In this document: one piece after another, positions 46,613 through 59,757 of the stretch
Layout: the number at the start of each line of letters is the position of its first letter
Numbering within the stretch: position 1 is the stretch's first letter
NCBI GenBank assembly: GCA_001574975.1
Contig: KQ965792.1
Coordinates: 132,919 to 196,918, forward strand
Source of the DNA: Gonapodya prolifera JEL478
Lineage: Eukaryota > Monoblepharomycota > Monoblepharidomycetes > Monoblepharidales > Gonapodyaceae
Direction of reading: 5' to 3'
Length of the DNA: 64,000 nt
Notes under the pieces: model-generated
Seen by the model: the letters and a program-made list of their open reading frames with translations, nothing else
Told to the model about the DNA's origin: nothing
The model's database searches: none
Translations under genes and position numbers: made by a program

Positions 46613-47121
46613 GGTGTGTGGAAGGTTTGGAATCTGCAAGGGTATTTCGGACCCGCACCAAGATTGGCCCAATGGAGAATTGGAGCAAGGAAATTTAAAG
46701 ATTCCGTGAGTAGGATCACCCGGATTGAAAAAGAGGTTGTGCCCACCGTCTGTCTCGGGAGGAGAGAGCACAGATTTGAAAAAAACCTCAGCCGGATGGG
46801 TGGCCAAAAACAGAAGTGAAGCACCACATAAAATTTCTTGAAAATTGCATTTCTCTGAGCTGGTGACTTCACTCAAACGTTTCACAAGGAACAGGGTCAG
46901 TCAATGAATTATATCCACTAACGCTTCTGTGTTGTTCCATCACCAATTAATGAAAATCAAAGGGAACATTTATTGGAGCCTACTAGAAACGAGTACTCTA
47001 TAGGTTTAAGACATTTAGAGTATGTACATGGAGTTGCCTGGCTAGGAGCAGTGGGATGTGTTCATTGGCCGTTCCGTCGTTTCATGGGATTGCTATCCCT
47101 CACTGCACTCGAAAAGGATCA
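46613..47121. other. Divergent promoter region, QCR2 and TBCD
   Basis: About 510 nt between two divergent starts. An open minus-strand frame continues upstream of QCR2 to 46885 but has no presequence or family similarity. Nothing else stands out. Confidence 0.5.
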
Positions 47122-50100
47122 ATGAATGAATCAGAAGACGTAGATGAAGGAGAAGGAGCTTTTGAAACTGTCTCCTCTTCCGAGGCGTTTGTACGGGAAT
47201 CGACAGAGTTCCTGGCGACGTTAGGGGATCTTCTGAGACATTTACCGACAGGGGGTACCAGCAAGGTGGAATCTCTCCATGTGGACTCTCCTTTATCTCA
47301 TTTTGAAGGGAAAGAATCCGCGACTTCTCCTGAGGACTATGCCGGGAAGTACGCCCGACTCGGTCAGATTGTGGGTTGCGCTTGGGTTGATTGACCCCGT
47401 TTGCGGCACGCTTCGCTTCCCTCACGGCGTCGCTCTTTCGGTCTGTAACTTCACCATCTGCTCGAAACGAAACTTCCTGATATCTTGGGCCACATTCAGC
47501 TGGACTCATACCAAGAACAATCCCACCTGTTAGATCCGTACCTTGACGACATAATTCGGCCCTGCATGCTAGCCCTTCGAAAGGTTACAAGTGCGGTGAT
47601 ACGGACAGTGGACTTGGAGGGGCTCCAGAAAGCTCAAGAACTGCTGGAGGACCAGAGAGTCCAATTAACCTACAGGTTCATTTACAATCTCTGCAAGGTT
47701 AGAGGCTATAAAACTGCACGTGAGTTGTGTTTTCACCGGTGTAAGATATAAAATTTGGTGGGGAATGGAATGAAGAGTTAAGGGTCTTCCGACCCCTCAT
47801 TCGTGGGACAGTTCGGTTTTGATTTACTTGAATTTAATTTGTCTTCCGATTGCTTTGTAGTTAAATTTTTCACTCACGAGGTCGCCGATCTTGAACCCAC
47901 TCTGCAAGTGCTTCTCATCGTACCGCTTCCTCGAGCCAACCATGCTCTGTGGGAAATGAGATATATTTTACTATTACATCTTTCGCTTGCCAGTATGGTT
48001 CCGTTTGATCTTTCTCGGCTGGATTCAGGGAAGTGGGGAGAAGTTCCCGGTCCAGGGGCACCAAAACCCACGAATGGAACACAACCGCGCACACAAACAC
48101 TGGTGGAACGAATGGTCGAACTTGGAAAGGTGTATCTGCATTCAACGGGCAAGGAAGGGGAAGGAGCCGCTGTGATGCTCTCCAGACTACTCACTCGGAA
48201 GGATACGGTGGCTGGCCCTCTGCAAGCATTCTTGTTTTGGGCTACTGACGTAGCTTCAAAAACGAGAGACATCTTTCTGGTGATTTCGAATCAGAGACTT
48301 TCAAGTACTTGAAACCATGAACTGAACCATATCGCGGGTAGCTCAAACATACGCTCCAAACACTAGCTCTCATCTACAAGCTTGGGCAACGAGATTTTCT
48401 CTTACCGACTCTCCCCACAGTGACAACATGTGTGGTGAATCTTGCATCATCACAAGGAGGGTCTGGGAATGACCCCTCAGCTCGTTGGGATCCACGCACA
48501 CGTTCCAACAGCCTCATGCGCAAACTCGTCGTAAAGTTAACTGGAAGGGTTGGAACATCCTTTCTTCCACCAAGGAAAATGACCTGGGTGTACAGGCGGG
48601 GTCAGAGATCCCTTCACGAAACGCTGCCATCTGCCATATCTGGAAGTGTTCCACTGGAAATCATCGGTCCGGCATCAACCAACACCTCTGTTTCTGGATT
48701 GCTTGGTTTTAACCCTCTTTCTAAGGTTTCTCCGTCAGACAATGCAGTGGAAAGGGGAAGCACTCCAGTTGATGACGAGGAGTTTGATCCTCCACCATCG
48801 CTTGAGGATATCCTCGATATTCTTCTTTCCTCTCTTCGAGATCGAGATACTGTTGTCCGATGGTCATCGGCCAAGGCGTTGGGCCGTGTTGCTTCCAGGT
48901 TACCTTCACATTTGGCCCAAGATGTTGTGTCATCTGTTTTGGATTTATTTCGGGAAGATGTTCTTGAACGCATTACGGCAGGCTCTCAGGTGGTCGTTGA
49001 ACTGGATCTATCTGCGTGTTCTGACCATTCGTGGCATGGCGCGTGCTTGGCGCTTGCCGAACTTGCCAGGCGTGGACTTCTCCTGCCTTCTCGGCTCTCC
49101 GACAGCCTACCTTGGGTTCTGCGAGCATTGCATTTTGACCAACGGCGCGGAGCCCATTCCGTAGGGGCACATGTGCGCGATGCGGCATGTTATGTTCTCT
49201 GGAGCTTCGCAAGGGTATATCCTACCGATGCTGTACAGGAGTTTGCAGAAGAGGTTGGGGTGAGACTCGCTGTTACCTCAGTGCTGGATCGGGAAGTGAA
49301 TGTCCGAAGAGCAGCCAGTGCAGCTTTCCAGGAAGGGGTAGGACGATTGGGAGTTTTCCCCCGTGGTCTTGATATTCTAACAATGGCAGACTATTTTGCT
49401 GTGGGAAACCGTCAGAATGCCTTTCTCAGCGTTGGAGCGGATCTTTCCAAGTTCCCAGAATATCGCGAACCTCTCGTGCATCACCTGGTTTCCAGGTCAG
49501 CGGCGCATTGGGATCCCGTTGTCCGAGATCTTGCCGCGAATGCCTTGGGTCGAATAACTGTGATCAGCGTTGATAGTGTTGTACCTAAGGTGGTTCCTAA
49601 CCTTGTCGTGGCGGCACTGGACCCAGACGTGGCAGTTCACCATGGCGCGATGCTTTCATTAGCAGAAGTTTGCCTGGCATGGTCATCAAAACGGATTGCT
49701 TCCTCTTGTGATACAGCAACACACGATTCTGATGACCCTCATTTCACCCCGGACGAGAGGACTAAGATAGTTCTTCCAGTCGGGAGGATAATCAACTTGC
49801 AACCCCCAACTTTCTACACATCATTTGGATCAGAGCTTGCTCGGATCGCGGCGTGTAGGCTGATCGAGTGCCTTGCGGAAGCGGCGTGGCCGTCAAAACT
49901 AGAAGAACTACCTCAACCCCACCTCGAAACCTGGTGGGACCTTGTCACAAGCTCTCTTGAGCGGAAGGAGCCATCTGTCCAGGAGCGCGCCGTCGCTGCA
50001 TTCCGAGCGCTATCACGACGTTATGGATGTCCTTCGCGAAGGGTGGACAAGCTGATGGAGGGAATCCAGCCGATTTCGGAAAAATTTGCCCGTCGCGGGT

Positions 50101-51816
50101 ACGCGTTAGCCCTAGGTGCACTTCCTGCTGTCATTGTTCTTCGTACCGGAGTCAGTCGTGTTGTTCAGGCACTCGTTGAGTCAGCGAAGTTCCGTGTCGA
50201 CAAACGATCCAACGATGCTGAGTCCAAGCGCAATAGTATTGTCGCTCTTGTTCAGGTTGTTGAAACTCTGGATGCGAAAACGGTCAGCGAGGATCTCTCC
50301 GCAGAAACTGTCGTAACAGTTGTAGGAGCCCTCGTTGATGGTCTGTCAGACTTTAGCACAGACCAACGTGGAGATGTTGGCTCTTGGATTCGAGAAGCAT
50401 GCATGAGGGGTGTAAGGTCGGTCGTGCGAATAGCTTGGCGCAAGGAGCGTGAAGGACTGGAAATAGGACATCCCCCCAAATCGTATCTTCCGAGAGAAAT
50501 ATTTCGCAATCTGATAGCCGGTGTGCTGGGGCAAAGTGTTGAGAGAATAGACAGGCTTAGGCAGACCGCAGGCGACTCCTTCACTGATCTCCTTTGGAGT
50601 GGAGTTGGCAGAGGAGGGAACGAAAGCTTCGCGCAGCTATATGGGCTTGATTTACTGGAGCAGGCATGTCCAAAGTGAGTTGACCAAGCCACCGTCAGCG
50701 GAGCGCATGAGCTGGGCTCAATCACAAATACTAGAACGGCTACAATCGCGTGGGCCTCGCCATCGGATGTTTTTTTCCGAATGGTCCCACTCATTGTAAT
50801 ACCACAATATCGGACGGAGCTACTCACTGGCTTGATAGTTAGTGCGGGTGGATTAACAGAATCATTGGTGGGTTTCTGTCGGGGATCGCTCCTGCAACAC
50901 ACACACACTTGAAACAGGCGTTAATGAATAAACGAATTTAGGTTCGGCACTCAAACACTTGCCTTCTAGACTTCGTCGCTGCACTTCCTACTCGCCCGAA
51001 TGAGACGATGACTCCATTCTCCGGCGCGACTTTTGCCTTGCATCCTTCGCTTCCTCAATATCCATTCTCATTGGTGGACTTTTTTTCATCCATTGTGGAA
51101 GTCTTCAATAGAAACAAGGGGACAGACAGAGTGATTGTACCACTCTTTGAGGTGGTTGACACGGTGGTTTCCAGTGGGGTTGTAACACGCATGGAAGATG
51201 TCAGGTGCGTTTTCTGGCTGGGGAAGACCACTTAACCTCATGACGGAAGCATTTTAATTCTCCTTTTAACAGTGTGTTCGTAGATCTGCTCGAGCTCACG
51301 ATTAAAGAACTGAAGAAGACGAAAGACGTGAAAAAGATTACAGCAGGAGTGAAAATGTGAGATTACATCATTTCTTCATTTTGAGAGTCTGGCAGGCGAA
51401 GTTGCTTTTCTTTCAGATTATGCAGCTGTGCAACGTTTACAACTGGAAGCCGGGTGCACGATGTGCAACGTGTCGCTCTCAGCGGTATCGTGGTGTATCT
51501 GCTTCATTCATTTCCCCGGGTACGTAGAGATGGTAAACTTTCACAATTCGGCAAGTTGCACGTGTCTTGTTTCCACCCACAGGTGCGGCGATCAACTGCG
51601 GAGCAGTTCTACGTATCTTTGACATCAATGGATCAGGATGATGCGGATGGTGAAGAAGAGGGAGACGATTATTCTCCCAAATCTGAACGCAGAGCGACTC
51701 CATTCAGTGATAAGGAAGGGCTCGAAGAGCTGCTGTTAGAGTCTGACTGGGATCAAAACCCAACTGACGAGCTCAAGGAAAGAATTCATAGCAAGCTTAA
51801 TATTGGCACTGAATGA
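47122..51816 (+). CDS. TBCD: Tubulin-specific chaperone D (tubulin cofactor D)
   Basis: Captures beta-tubulin and assembles the alpha/beta dimer with cofactors E and C. Exons 47122-47370, 47500-47719, 47861-48304, 48421-50674, 50735-50867, 50942-51204, 51273-51356, 51417-51519, 51583-51816, 1327 residues with closed phases (human 1192). Family blocks: LDSYQEQSHLLDPYLDDII, RYILLLHLSLASMVPFDLSR, RKLVVKLTGRVGTSFLPP, many HEAT-like helices (VVRWSSAKALGRVASRLPSH), and the C-terminal cofactor D domain (PQYRTELLTGLIVSAGGLTE, then VRHSNTCLLD and ALSGIVVYLLHSFPRV). An acidic tail ends the protein. The splice between 48304 and 48421 is the weakest. Confidence 0.92.
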
Positions 51817-51964
51817 TACCGTAGCATAAGTTACAGGATGTTCGTGCCATAAGTGGGGAAAGGGGGGAAGATGGCGCAGTTGGATTGAGGCGGAAGTGTG
51901 GTCAAAGTATGGTCATTCTTTACAATAAATTCTTCCACCCTCCCTTACACAATTCAACGTCGCC

Positions 51965-54082
51965 ATGAACATCCCCTCTCCATTCCCATTCGGCGCCGTC
52001 ACCCCGCACCAGTCCGCATATTCTCCGGACTACTTGATTAGGGCGCGCCAACGGGAGGACCAGCAAAGGAATCTGCTTCTGGAACGAACACAGTACTATC
52101 TCAAAGCGGAGCAGATCGTGAGTGCTTCGGAATGTAATCGCTGGGCTGAATGGAACGACGACAAATGAAGTGGAAAGTTGATGAAGCCGAAGACTGCATT
52201 GCGGAGTAGTGATGGAATCGGCGGGAAGCCCCCCGTCAAAAGTCCCTCCACTTCCAGCAAACGACAATGAAATTCATGCTAGGAGACTATTGTGCTTCAT
52301 GCTTGCTCTCTATAAGATGTCCCCATTTGTCGCCGATCAAGCTCTGATTGGGGAAGTCCCCGGTGCTGCATCCAATAGGCTCAATTCGAACACAAGACCA
52401 CTGAAAACATCAAGCGGAACAGACTACGCAGGCGATTTGGCGAGCTTAAGGCCGCTGCAGATGAAGAGGTGGATCGGAGAAGGGAGAAGTGAGCCTTCTA
52501 CCCACCACCCCGTGAATGAGTGGGAAATGGTCCCACTAACATTTATCCTGGATGTAGACTTCGTGACCTTCTTGCTTCAGACGTGGACGAGTGGCGCTCG
52601 GAGCTTGCGCTACAAGAGGAAACACCGGAACAGCGCATCGCCAAGTTGCGGGCACGAGCCACAGAGCTGAGCGAAAAGCGGGAAGAAGAACGAAAGAAGA
52701 TCGTAGAGGAGAAGCTGCTGCAGAGGTTTAGGTGCGGTTAGCGAAAAAAAGAGTCAATGACCTCGATTTACATCTGGCTACATTCACCAGGAATGAAGCA
52801 CCCGAACTCCGCATTGCCGAGTCTCATCTCCTCTGCCAGCAAGTCTCGCTCGCCCGAGCGGCGCAACTTCAAGAGAAAGAAATGGCTGCTGCACGTCTGG
52901 CGGAGTCCAATGCGCGATATGCTGCACTTTGGGAGCAAGAGAGGCTCAAGAAAGTTGCGAGGGAAGAGGAGGATAGAAAGCGTGCCAAGGAGAGGAACGA
53001 AGAGATGGTGAAGATGCTTGACGCACAGATGGAAGAGCTGACCAGAAAAGAAATGGAGGAAGAGAGGCTTAAGAAGGATGAGGCTGAGCTGATGGTTCGT
53101 GTGTGCTTAAAGAGAACGTTAAACGGTAGAGCCACACAATCTTTTCAAACTTCCTCATCACCACAGCGCCAACAACAAGAACTACGCCTTCTTGAAGAGC
53201 AACGTGCCGCGTTGCTCAAGCAAGCCTCTCAACGTGCTACCAGGGAGTCTTTGGACGCCTTCAACGCCGGGCTCCGCGCACGGCGAACAGAAGCTGTGCG
53301 GCGCACCCGTGAGCTGGACCTCGCCCTGTTACAGCAGTATGTAACGGCAGAAGCTGCCCATCGGGATCGCCTAACGAGAGAGCGAGAAGCCCGTGTGAAT
53401 GAAACTCGGGGGTACATGGAGTACCTCGCGTCAAGGAAGGCAGAAGAAGCGGAGGAAGAGAGAAAAATGGGTCAAATGTACGCGGAGGAGGCAGAGCGAG
53501 CGTGGAGAATGAGGGAGGAAGGATGGGCGCGGGAGCAGAGAGCTAGGGAGAAGTTAATGGCGGAAGTCTTGAGGGGAAGAGACGAGCAGTTAAGGGACGC
53601 AAGTAAGTTTGGTGGAAGCTGGGGGAGTTTTCAGGGCGAAGACCAGAATTTTAAATGCAATGCTTCTCAAACACAGTTTCGCGCAACCAAGCCGCACAGA
53701 GCCAATCGCGCCTTGAGCAGGCGGCCCTGTCTTCTCAGATTGCGGCCATCCGGGCATCCGACGAGGCCGCACGACGAAGGAGAGAGGACGCCGCAAGAGG
53801 GTATCGGGAGGATTTGGGCATACAGATGAGACAAAGAGAAGAGCGAAGGACGGAGGAGCGGAAGAGGGAAGCTAGGGCAGTCGAGGAGGAGAAGGTGGGT
53901 TGTACAAGTATGTGGCTTGGTGGTATGCATAACTAATGTCGCGGGGGTGGTAGGCTGCAGGTGCGTTGTACGACAAGATGCTCATGAGAGAAGTAGCAAA
54001 CGTGGAGAATCTTCCGAGTGTGCGAAGGTTCCTGCAGGCAAACTCTGCGGGCAGTGCTCCGCGGATGCCTGGGCAGGGGTAG
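51965..54082 (+). CDS. CFAP53: Cilia- and flagella-associated protein 53 (CCDC11)
   Basis: Coiled-coil microtubule inner protein of motile cilia and flagella, with a trichohyalin-plectin-homology region. Exons 51965-52117, 52379-52488, 52558-52731, 52791-53094, 53167-53602, 53677-53894, 53954-54082 give 507 residues, against 514 in human. Matching segments: LRDLLASDVDEWRSELALQE, RAKLR-type KLRARATELSEKREEERKK, NEAPELRIAESHLLCQQV, YAALWEQERLKKVAREEE, RGYMEYLASRKAEEAEEE and the end block ALYDKMLMREVANVENLPS. The 261-nt first intron may hide a small exon. Its presence argues that the organism builds a flagellum. Confidence 0.9.
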
Positions 54083-54401
54083 GGATACGATGGAGTGGGG
54101 AACCCATGGGGGACTGGCGAGAATTGACTCGGATATGAGGGCTGGTGGAATGCTTTGACAAGTTTTTGATGGTGCTGTCTTTAGAAGGGTTGGGTCATGT
54201 GTGTCGAGTCTAACAGTTGTTAAGCAATGATTCGACATGAATAATGGCATGCGAAATCTGTGAGGCTCTAATTCGCCAAGAACAAGACGGTTTGGAAAAG
54301 TGCAACGGGTGGCTTACGTCACGCTGGTAGAACATAATTTCAAACACAAAATACACACTCCCTCCCAAACACACGCGCTCCATCTTAGACACGCCACCAT
54401 A
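54083..54401. other. Intergenic, no gene seen
   Basis: 320 nt between CFAP53 and the small membrane-protein gene, both on the plus strand. No conserved open frame is visible. Confidence 0.5.
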
Positions 54402-55043
54402 ATGGGCCTGAATCCGTACCGCTCCTTCGGATGCTTGTCCATCCTTGCCCTCGTCGCACTCCTTGCCATCGTGGTCCAAGAGGTGGTCGCCTCACCAGCA
54501 CTCACAAAGGGAGACGATATGGAAGTTTTTGACGCAGAACGCCACGGCTTGGAGAACAGTGGAACGGGATTTGGCGAGTTCATGTCCCACGAGCAGAGAG
54601 TGGGGTCACGTGCTTCACTCCACGAGAATGAGGGAGGGGAACGGGACAGTTTCCAGAGGGACTCAGACGGTGATGATGGTCTGGAAGGAAATGCGAACGA
54701 AGGCCAGGACGGAGACCGTGGAGATGGCCATGGATCAGCTCATCAAAATGATGGTAGTTCCGCATATTCCGATACAGGGATCAGCCCGTACGGAAATGCA
54801 GCAAGTCAAGTCAGCACCAATAACAGCGCGGTAGGGGGAAGACCGGTCCCCCCCGGTGCATCTGTGGGCATAGATGATCATAGCGAGGCGGAGGAGAACA
54901 TCCTCGGAACACCAGGCTACCCCGTGGTCATCGCCATGGCAACATTTGTGTCGGTTTTGTACGGAGCAGTGACTTGTTGGGGTGTTTGGAGGGGACCTGG
55001 GTGGGAGGAAGAGGCGGGGGACGCGCTCATGGCAGCTGTTTAA
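54402..55043 (+). CDS. Small acidic secreted/membrane protein, unknown
   Basis: One exon, 213 residues from ATG 54402. The N-terminus is a signal peptide or anchor (RSFGCLSILALVALLAIVVQ, then EVVASPAL). The middle 120 residues are rich in Asp, Glu, Gly, Asn and Ser (DSDGDDGLEGNANEGQDGD) and probably disordered. A C-terminal hydrophobic helix (YPVVIAMATFVSVLYGAVT) is followed by WGVWRGPGWEEEAGD. The layout suggests a luminal or cell-surface acidic domain held by one C-terminal helix. I do not recognise a family. Confidence 0.65.
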   Translation: MGLNPYRSFGCLSILALVALLAIVVQEVVASPALTKGDDMEVFDAERHGLENSGTGFGEFMSHEQRVGSRASLHENEGGERDSFQRDSDGDDGLEGNANEGQDGDRGDGHGSAHQNDGSSAYSDTGISPYGNAASQVSTNNSAVGGRPVPPGASVGIDDHSEAEENILGTPGYPVVIAMATFVSVLYGAVTCWGVWRGPGWEEEAGDALMAAV

Positions 55044-55760
55044 AGGAAACACGGTAGAAAAGGTGCTCATGAAAGGTTGTCTTAATATCAGATTGAGGCT
55101 TAAAAAAAATAGCAAGAGTTCCAAAAAGCACGTCCCCTCCAGAGTGAGTGGCAACAGAGTGAGTGGTCACGTGACCAGGTTTCGCCTTTGAGGAATCCGA
55201 GAACGAGAGGTTGTTTTTTCGCGGACAAATGCGGAGCGGCGAGAATAGGGAATCGACGGTGAGTTGCTGGGCGGACTGAGAACAGGGGAAGAGCGCAGAG
55301 GTGGAAGTGGAAGGTTGGAGAGGAGGGGTGTTTCGTGGACGGAGTGAAGATTCAAGGGAGGGAAGGTGTTGAAGCGATTGAGGAGAAGGCGAGAGCAAGA
55401 GTGGGAAGGGAGATGGAGATTGGTGAGGACCTGGGACTTGCTTGAGTGAGCAAGGGGAGAGGAGAGACGATTGGCAGTTGGCGAGGGAATGAGCCAAAGG
55501 AGACCGGACACAGGAGAGCAAGGAAGCACCGAGGTAGCGAGGAATGAGAGGACGCGTGCGGAGGGGATGGAGTTCTGAGTGTCTCCATCGCCATTCACTC
55601 ACCTGCTCACCTAACTCTCCTCCCACTCTCTTGCACTCTCCATCCTTGCACACGTACCTCCCGAACGACATTATGGCATTTCTTCGCGACTCTCCTCTCT
55701 GCGAATCCTTCACCTCTTTTCCGACATCACCCATTCATTCGCACTCTCGCCCAAAGTCGT
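55044..55760. other. Strand-biased intergenic region upstream of NST1
   Basis: The plus strand is purine-rich from about 55200 to 55560, then pyrimidine-rich from 55580 to 55760, a CT-rich leader typical of fungal promoters. A minus-strand frame at 55167-55598 (143 codons) is Ser/Pro/Leu-rich and is best explained by this base bias rather than a gene. Confidence 0.5.
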
Positions 55761-58700
55761 ATGCTTGCTCTTGACTCGCTCCCTCCGCTATCGAAAATGC
55801 CAAACTCTCCACCGATAAAGCAACTCAATCACTCCCATCAAAGCTCACAGCATCCTCCTCCTGGAACAACACTCGCCCCTCCCCCCCTACACCATCCCCG
55901 CTCCTCGTCAAAGAAACCCATCCCTTCTTCCCCGTCGCACCTTCACCCGCACACAAATTCCAACCACCATCCTCATCAGTTCAACTCGAATAACTCGTCT
56001 TCTTCGGCGTCCTCTTCATCTGCGGATGTTTGGTTTCGAAGCGATGCAGAGGAGAAGGCGAGGATCAGAGAGTTCTGGCTCGGTCTATCGGAGGATGAGA
56101 GGCGCAAGCTCGTGAGGCTCGAGAAGGAAGCAGTGTTGAGGAAAATGAAGGAACAGCAGAGACACACGTGCCAGTGCGCTGTATGCGGGCGGAAGAGGTG
56201 AGAGTTCATGAGGAAGCGGCTTGGGGGCCAAGGACGCGTAGTGACGCACCATTATGGAGATTCGTTGAAGAGGACACAATTGAGGGTGGATGTGTCGGAG
56301 GCAAACTCACCCTGCGAGGATGGATCATCCTTGGAATTGAAGTATCCGAAGCAATTGTGCAGCCGTTCAGCGTCAATGGGCGCTTCCACGGACCTACGAG
56401 CTGGTGACATACCACTGTGGAGATCTTGGACCTCGTTGCTGGGCCCTGCGAATGGGTGGAAGACTGGTTTGCAGCCGCTATTGTGTGTGGAGAGGTATAC
56501 TTAACATCAAATCGCAACCCTATCCCCTTTCAGGACTGTCATTGAAGAAGAACTCGAAATGCTCTACGATGCCTACTATGAGGAACTCGAACACTTTGCT
56601 CACCAAGCCCGCTCCGGTGCCATCCCCGCCTCCTCCGTGCTTCCTTTTTCGTCTCATCCGGACACGCCCTTACCACCAGGTCGAGGGCGGCGACCAACAC
56701 ATCACCACCACCGGTTTGAGGATGAGGCGAGTGAAGGGAGCGAGGACGAGGAAGAAGAAGATGGGGTGGAGGGTAGCTCCTACGGAGGGAGCAGGCAAGG
56801 GAGTAGAGGGTCATCGAATGTGGGCAGAGGGGAGCTGGCGGTGGACTTTGGAAGAAGCTTGACCGTTAAAGGTTGGTTTTTGGGAACGAACGATGTTCTG
56901 CACTACGGTGTTCGCAACCTAACTGCTCTCTCCAATCAGGGGGCCTTCTCACCGTTGCGGACGACTTCCTAAAAAATGACGGACGCAAGTTCCTTGAGCT
57001 CATGGAGACACTAGCGGAGCGAAAGATTCGCCAGATGGATAATACCGCTGGTGCCGGTGGAGGTGGAACGGGTGGAGGAGGCGCAGGTGGGGCACAGGGA
57101 CAGAACCAACAGGAGGAGGGGGACGAGAACGGAAATTGGGAAGACGAGGAGGAGGAGGAGTATGATGAGGATGAAGAGGATTACGAGGATGAGGAGGTGG
57201 GCTCTTGGAGTCGATTTTGCACATATCTGGTTTGCTGACCACATACTTTGTTGGCGTGCTGCGTTGGTTCGGCTCGGTTGGGATTATCCTTCCGGATCTG
57301 CCTCCAAATGCTGACGGGTTGTCATGTTACTTGCCTCCCTTTGCAAACAAATTCAGGACCAGTTGACAGAGGAACAGCGCATGGAAGAGGGGCGGCGTAT
57401 GTTCCAAATCTTTGCTGCTAAGATGTTCGAACAGAGAGTTCTGGCGGCATATAGGGAAAAGGTGTGTTTTTGGCGAGAAGGAACTTTCAAGAAAGTTTCA
57501 ATGCACATGACGTTTCGCTTTTTGTCATACTTCCTAAAATCATACACGTCTCGAATTCTAGGTCGCCTTTGAACGGCAGCAACGTCTGTTTGAAGAGCTG
57601 GAAGAAGAACAGAGGAGTTTAGCCGAACGGGAGGCGAACAAGGCGAAGAAGAACGAGAAGAAGAGGTTACAGAAGAAGGCGGAGAAGCAGAGGAGAGAGG
57701 AAGAAAAGAAAGAGGCGGTAAGTACAGTTTTGTGGACGAAAGGAGTGTTGGGGTCTAATGACAGTTTTCTTTCATGTAGGAGGCGAAGAAGAGAGATGAG
57801 GAAGAGCGGCTGCGCAAGGAGGAAGAAGCGCGGAAGGAAGCAGAACGGATCAAGAAGGAGGAGTTGCGGAAGCAACAAGAAGAAGAGAGGCGGCGCAAGG
57901 ACGAGGCGGAGGCGAAGAAGCGGGAACAAGAACGGCAGCGGAAGGAAGAGTTGCGAAAGCAACAAGAAGCGCGAGAGCGGGCGAAAAGGGAGAAGGAAGA
58001 AAAAGAGCGCAAGGAGAAGGAGGATAAGATGCGGAGGGAGAGGGAGGAGAAGGCAAAACGGGATGAGGAGGAGAAGAGGCGCAAGGAAGAACAAGCACGC
58101 AAGGCCCAGGCAGAGCGGGAGGCGTTGGAGAAGGAGAGAGCAGAGCGGGAGAGGGCGGATCGCGAGAGGGCGGAGAAGGAAAGGGAGCTGGAGCGGGAGA
58201 GGGCCGAGGCGGAAGAGCAAGCGGAATTGCTGCGGCAGACCGTGCCCGCGGCAGCTGCGGGGATGGGTGGCTTCCCGAGCGGTGGTAACGTTCCCGTCGC
58301 AGTCGGTGGACCACCAGCAATCCCCATGGGGGTCCGGCCTGGCGGCCCGTTGGGGAGACCCGGCACCATGGTGCCTCAGAGGCCGCCCGTGATGATCGGA
58401 GGCCGGGCACCCGGTCGGCCCGTGGGACGGGGAGGACACGTACCACCTGGACCCATGAGACCCCCCCAAATGCAGGCCATGCCTGTCTCACGACCGCCGA
58501 TGATGCGACCCCCCCTGGCTCCAGGGCGACCGCCGATGGCTCCGCAACAGGGAATGGTGGCCGCTCAGCAGATGCAGATGCAACCGGGGATGAACGCCGG
58601 GTTCCGCGCTGCTGGCAGGCCCTCTGGGATGCAAAATGGTCCTGCTCCGTTCTATGTTCCAGGCCACCCGCACCCACGCGCTATGATGTCGCGACCGGGC

Positions 58701-59615
58701 GTACCCATGGGTGTCAACATGTCGCAAGCCGTACCTCACGTTCAAGCACAACAAGCACCCCCTCCGTTCGCCAACAGTCCTGTCCCCCACGTTTCATCAA
58801 CGACAGCGTCGCAAAGTCAAAGTCCCCCCATGCAGATTCCTGTCGTGGCGGCGCCTGGAATGATGGGCAATGTGTCGCCCGTACCGCCTGGTGGAGGACC
58901 TCGTGGGGCCAACTCTCCTGTCCCCGCGCGAGGCACCTCGCCGAACCTCGGAGCAGCAGCATCCAAACCCTACGCAGGGCCGATTGCGCGACCTGTGGGC
59001 GCGATTGGATCGGGTCGACAGACCGCTTTGGGGGACTCCGGTGTTGGGGTTGGCAACGAGTCATCATCTCGGGGCACACCTGCACCATCAGAAGGGTCTG
59101 GTGTGGCGTCGGGGGACATTGGTGGGATTGATGCGATTGGATCGAGCGAGGAGGTGTTTGGGAGCAAGGCGCTGGGCGGCGAGATCTTGGAGGTGCCGGG
59201 ACATAAAAGGCAGCAGCAGGCTGCGCCGTCGTTGGGAGGACCAAACGGAACAGCCTCCTTGAGTGGTACGGGGCCAACCATTTTCGACGGTCTGTGGTCC
59301 AAGATGGGGCCAGCGACCCCCGGACTGTCCCGGCCTCAAGGAGTAGGAGCGGTTCCTCCCGCAACGAGTGCGCAGGTGTCGGCTGCTTCGTCGCCTACCG
59401 TTTTGGCGACATCTGGGGTAATGCTGTCGGGAGTCGCGGAGCTCACGGGAGTGGGCGCGGGGCTTAGTCTCAGCCCGTTTCTGGGGGGTGCGTTGACGAG
59501 TAGCCCCGCGATAGGGAGCGGGATGGGATCGAGTAGTATTTGGGGTTCACCTGCGCCGGTAGATGGGGGAGCGTGGACGAGTGCGTTTGGACAGGACTCG
59601 CAGAAGCGATGGTGA
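55761..59615 (+). CDS. NST1: Nst1-type stress response protein
   Basis: Fungal protein whose loss affects salt tolerance in yeast; it interacts with splicing and mRNA factors. Exons 55761-56197, 56534-56871, 56940-57196, 57357-57461, 57562-57717, 57780-59615 give 1042 residues. The family block spans the first splice: [63 protein letters not shown]. Then come [20 protein letters not shown], a poly-acidic segment, [20 protein letters not shown], and a very long Glu/Lys/Arg helix (about residues 430-590). The C-terminal half is Pro/Gly/Met-rich and disordered. Intron 1 (336 nt) is long for this window. The start could also be the Met at 55797. Confidence 0.9.
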
Positions 59616-59757
59616 ATTCAAATATATGTACACTGGTGCAAAGTAAACCGTTCGTGCCTTGTGCCTGTCGGTGCCGTCTCAAAGGAAAATGGGGGTTCAA
59701 TTATTACATATATATGCGGTATTAGTGCCGTTATATGTAACTTTAGACACGAATCCC

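Noticed and set aside
46613-46885. In-frame upstream extension of QCR2
   Set aside because: It would place about 90 non-conserved residues before the mitochondrial presequence that starts at 46612.
55167-55598. Minus-strand open frames of 80-235 codons
   Set aside because: Low-complexity Ser/Pro/Leu composition caused by purine/pyrimidine strand bias. No family pattern.
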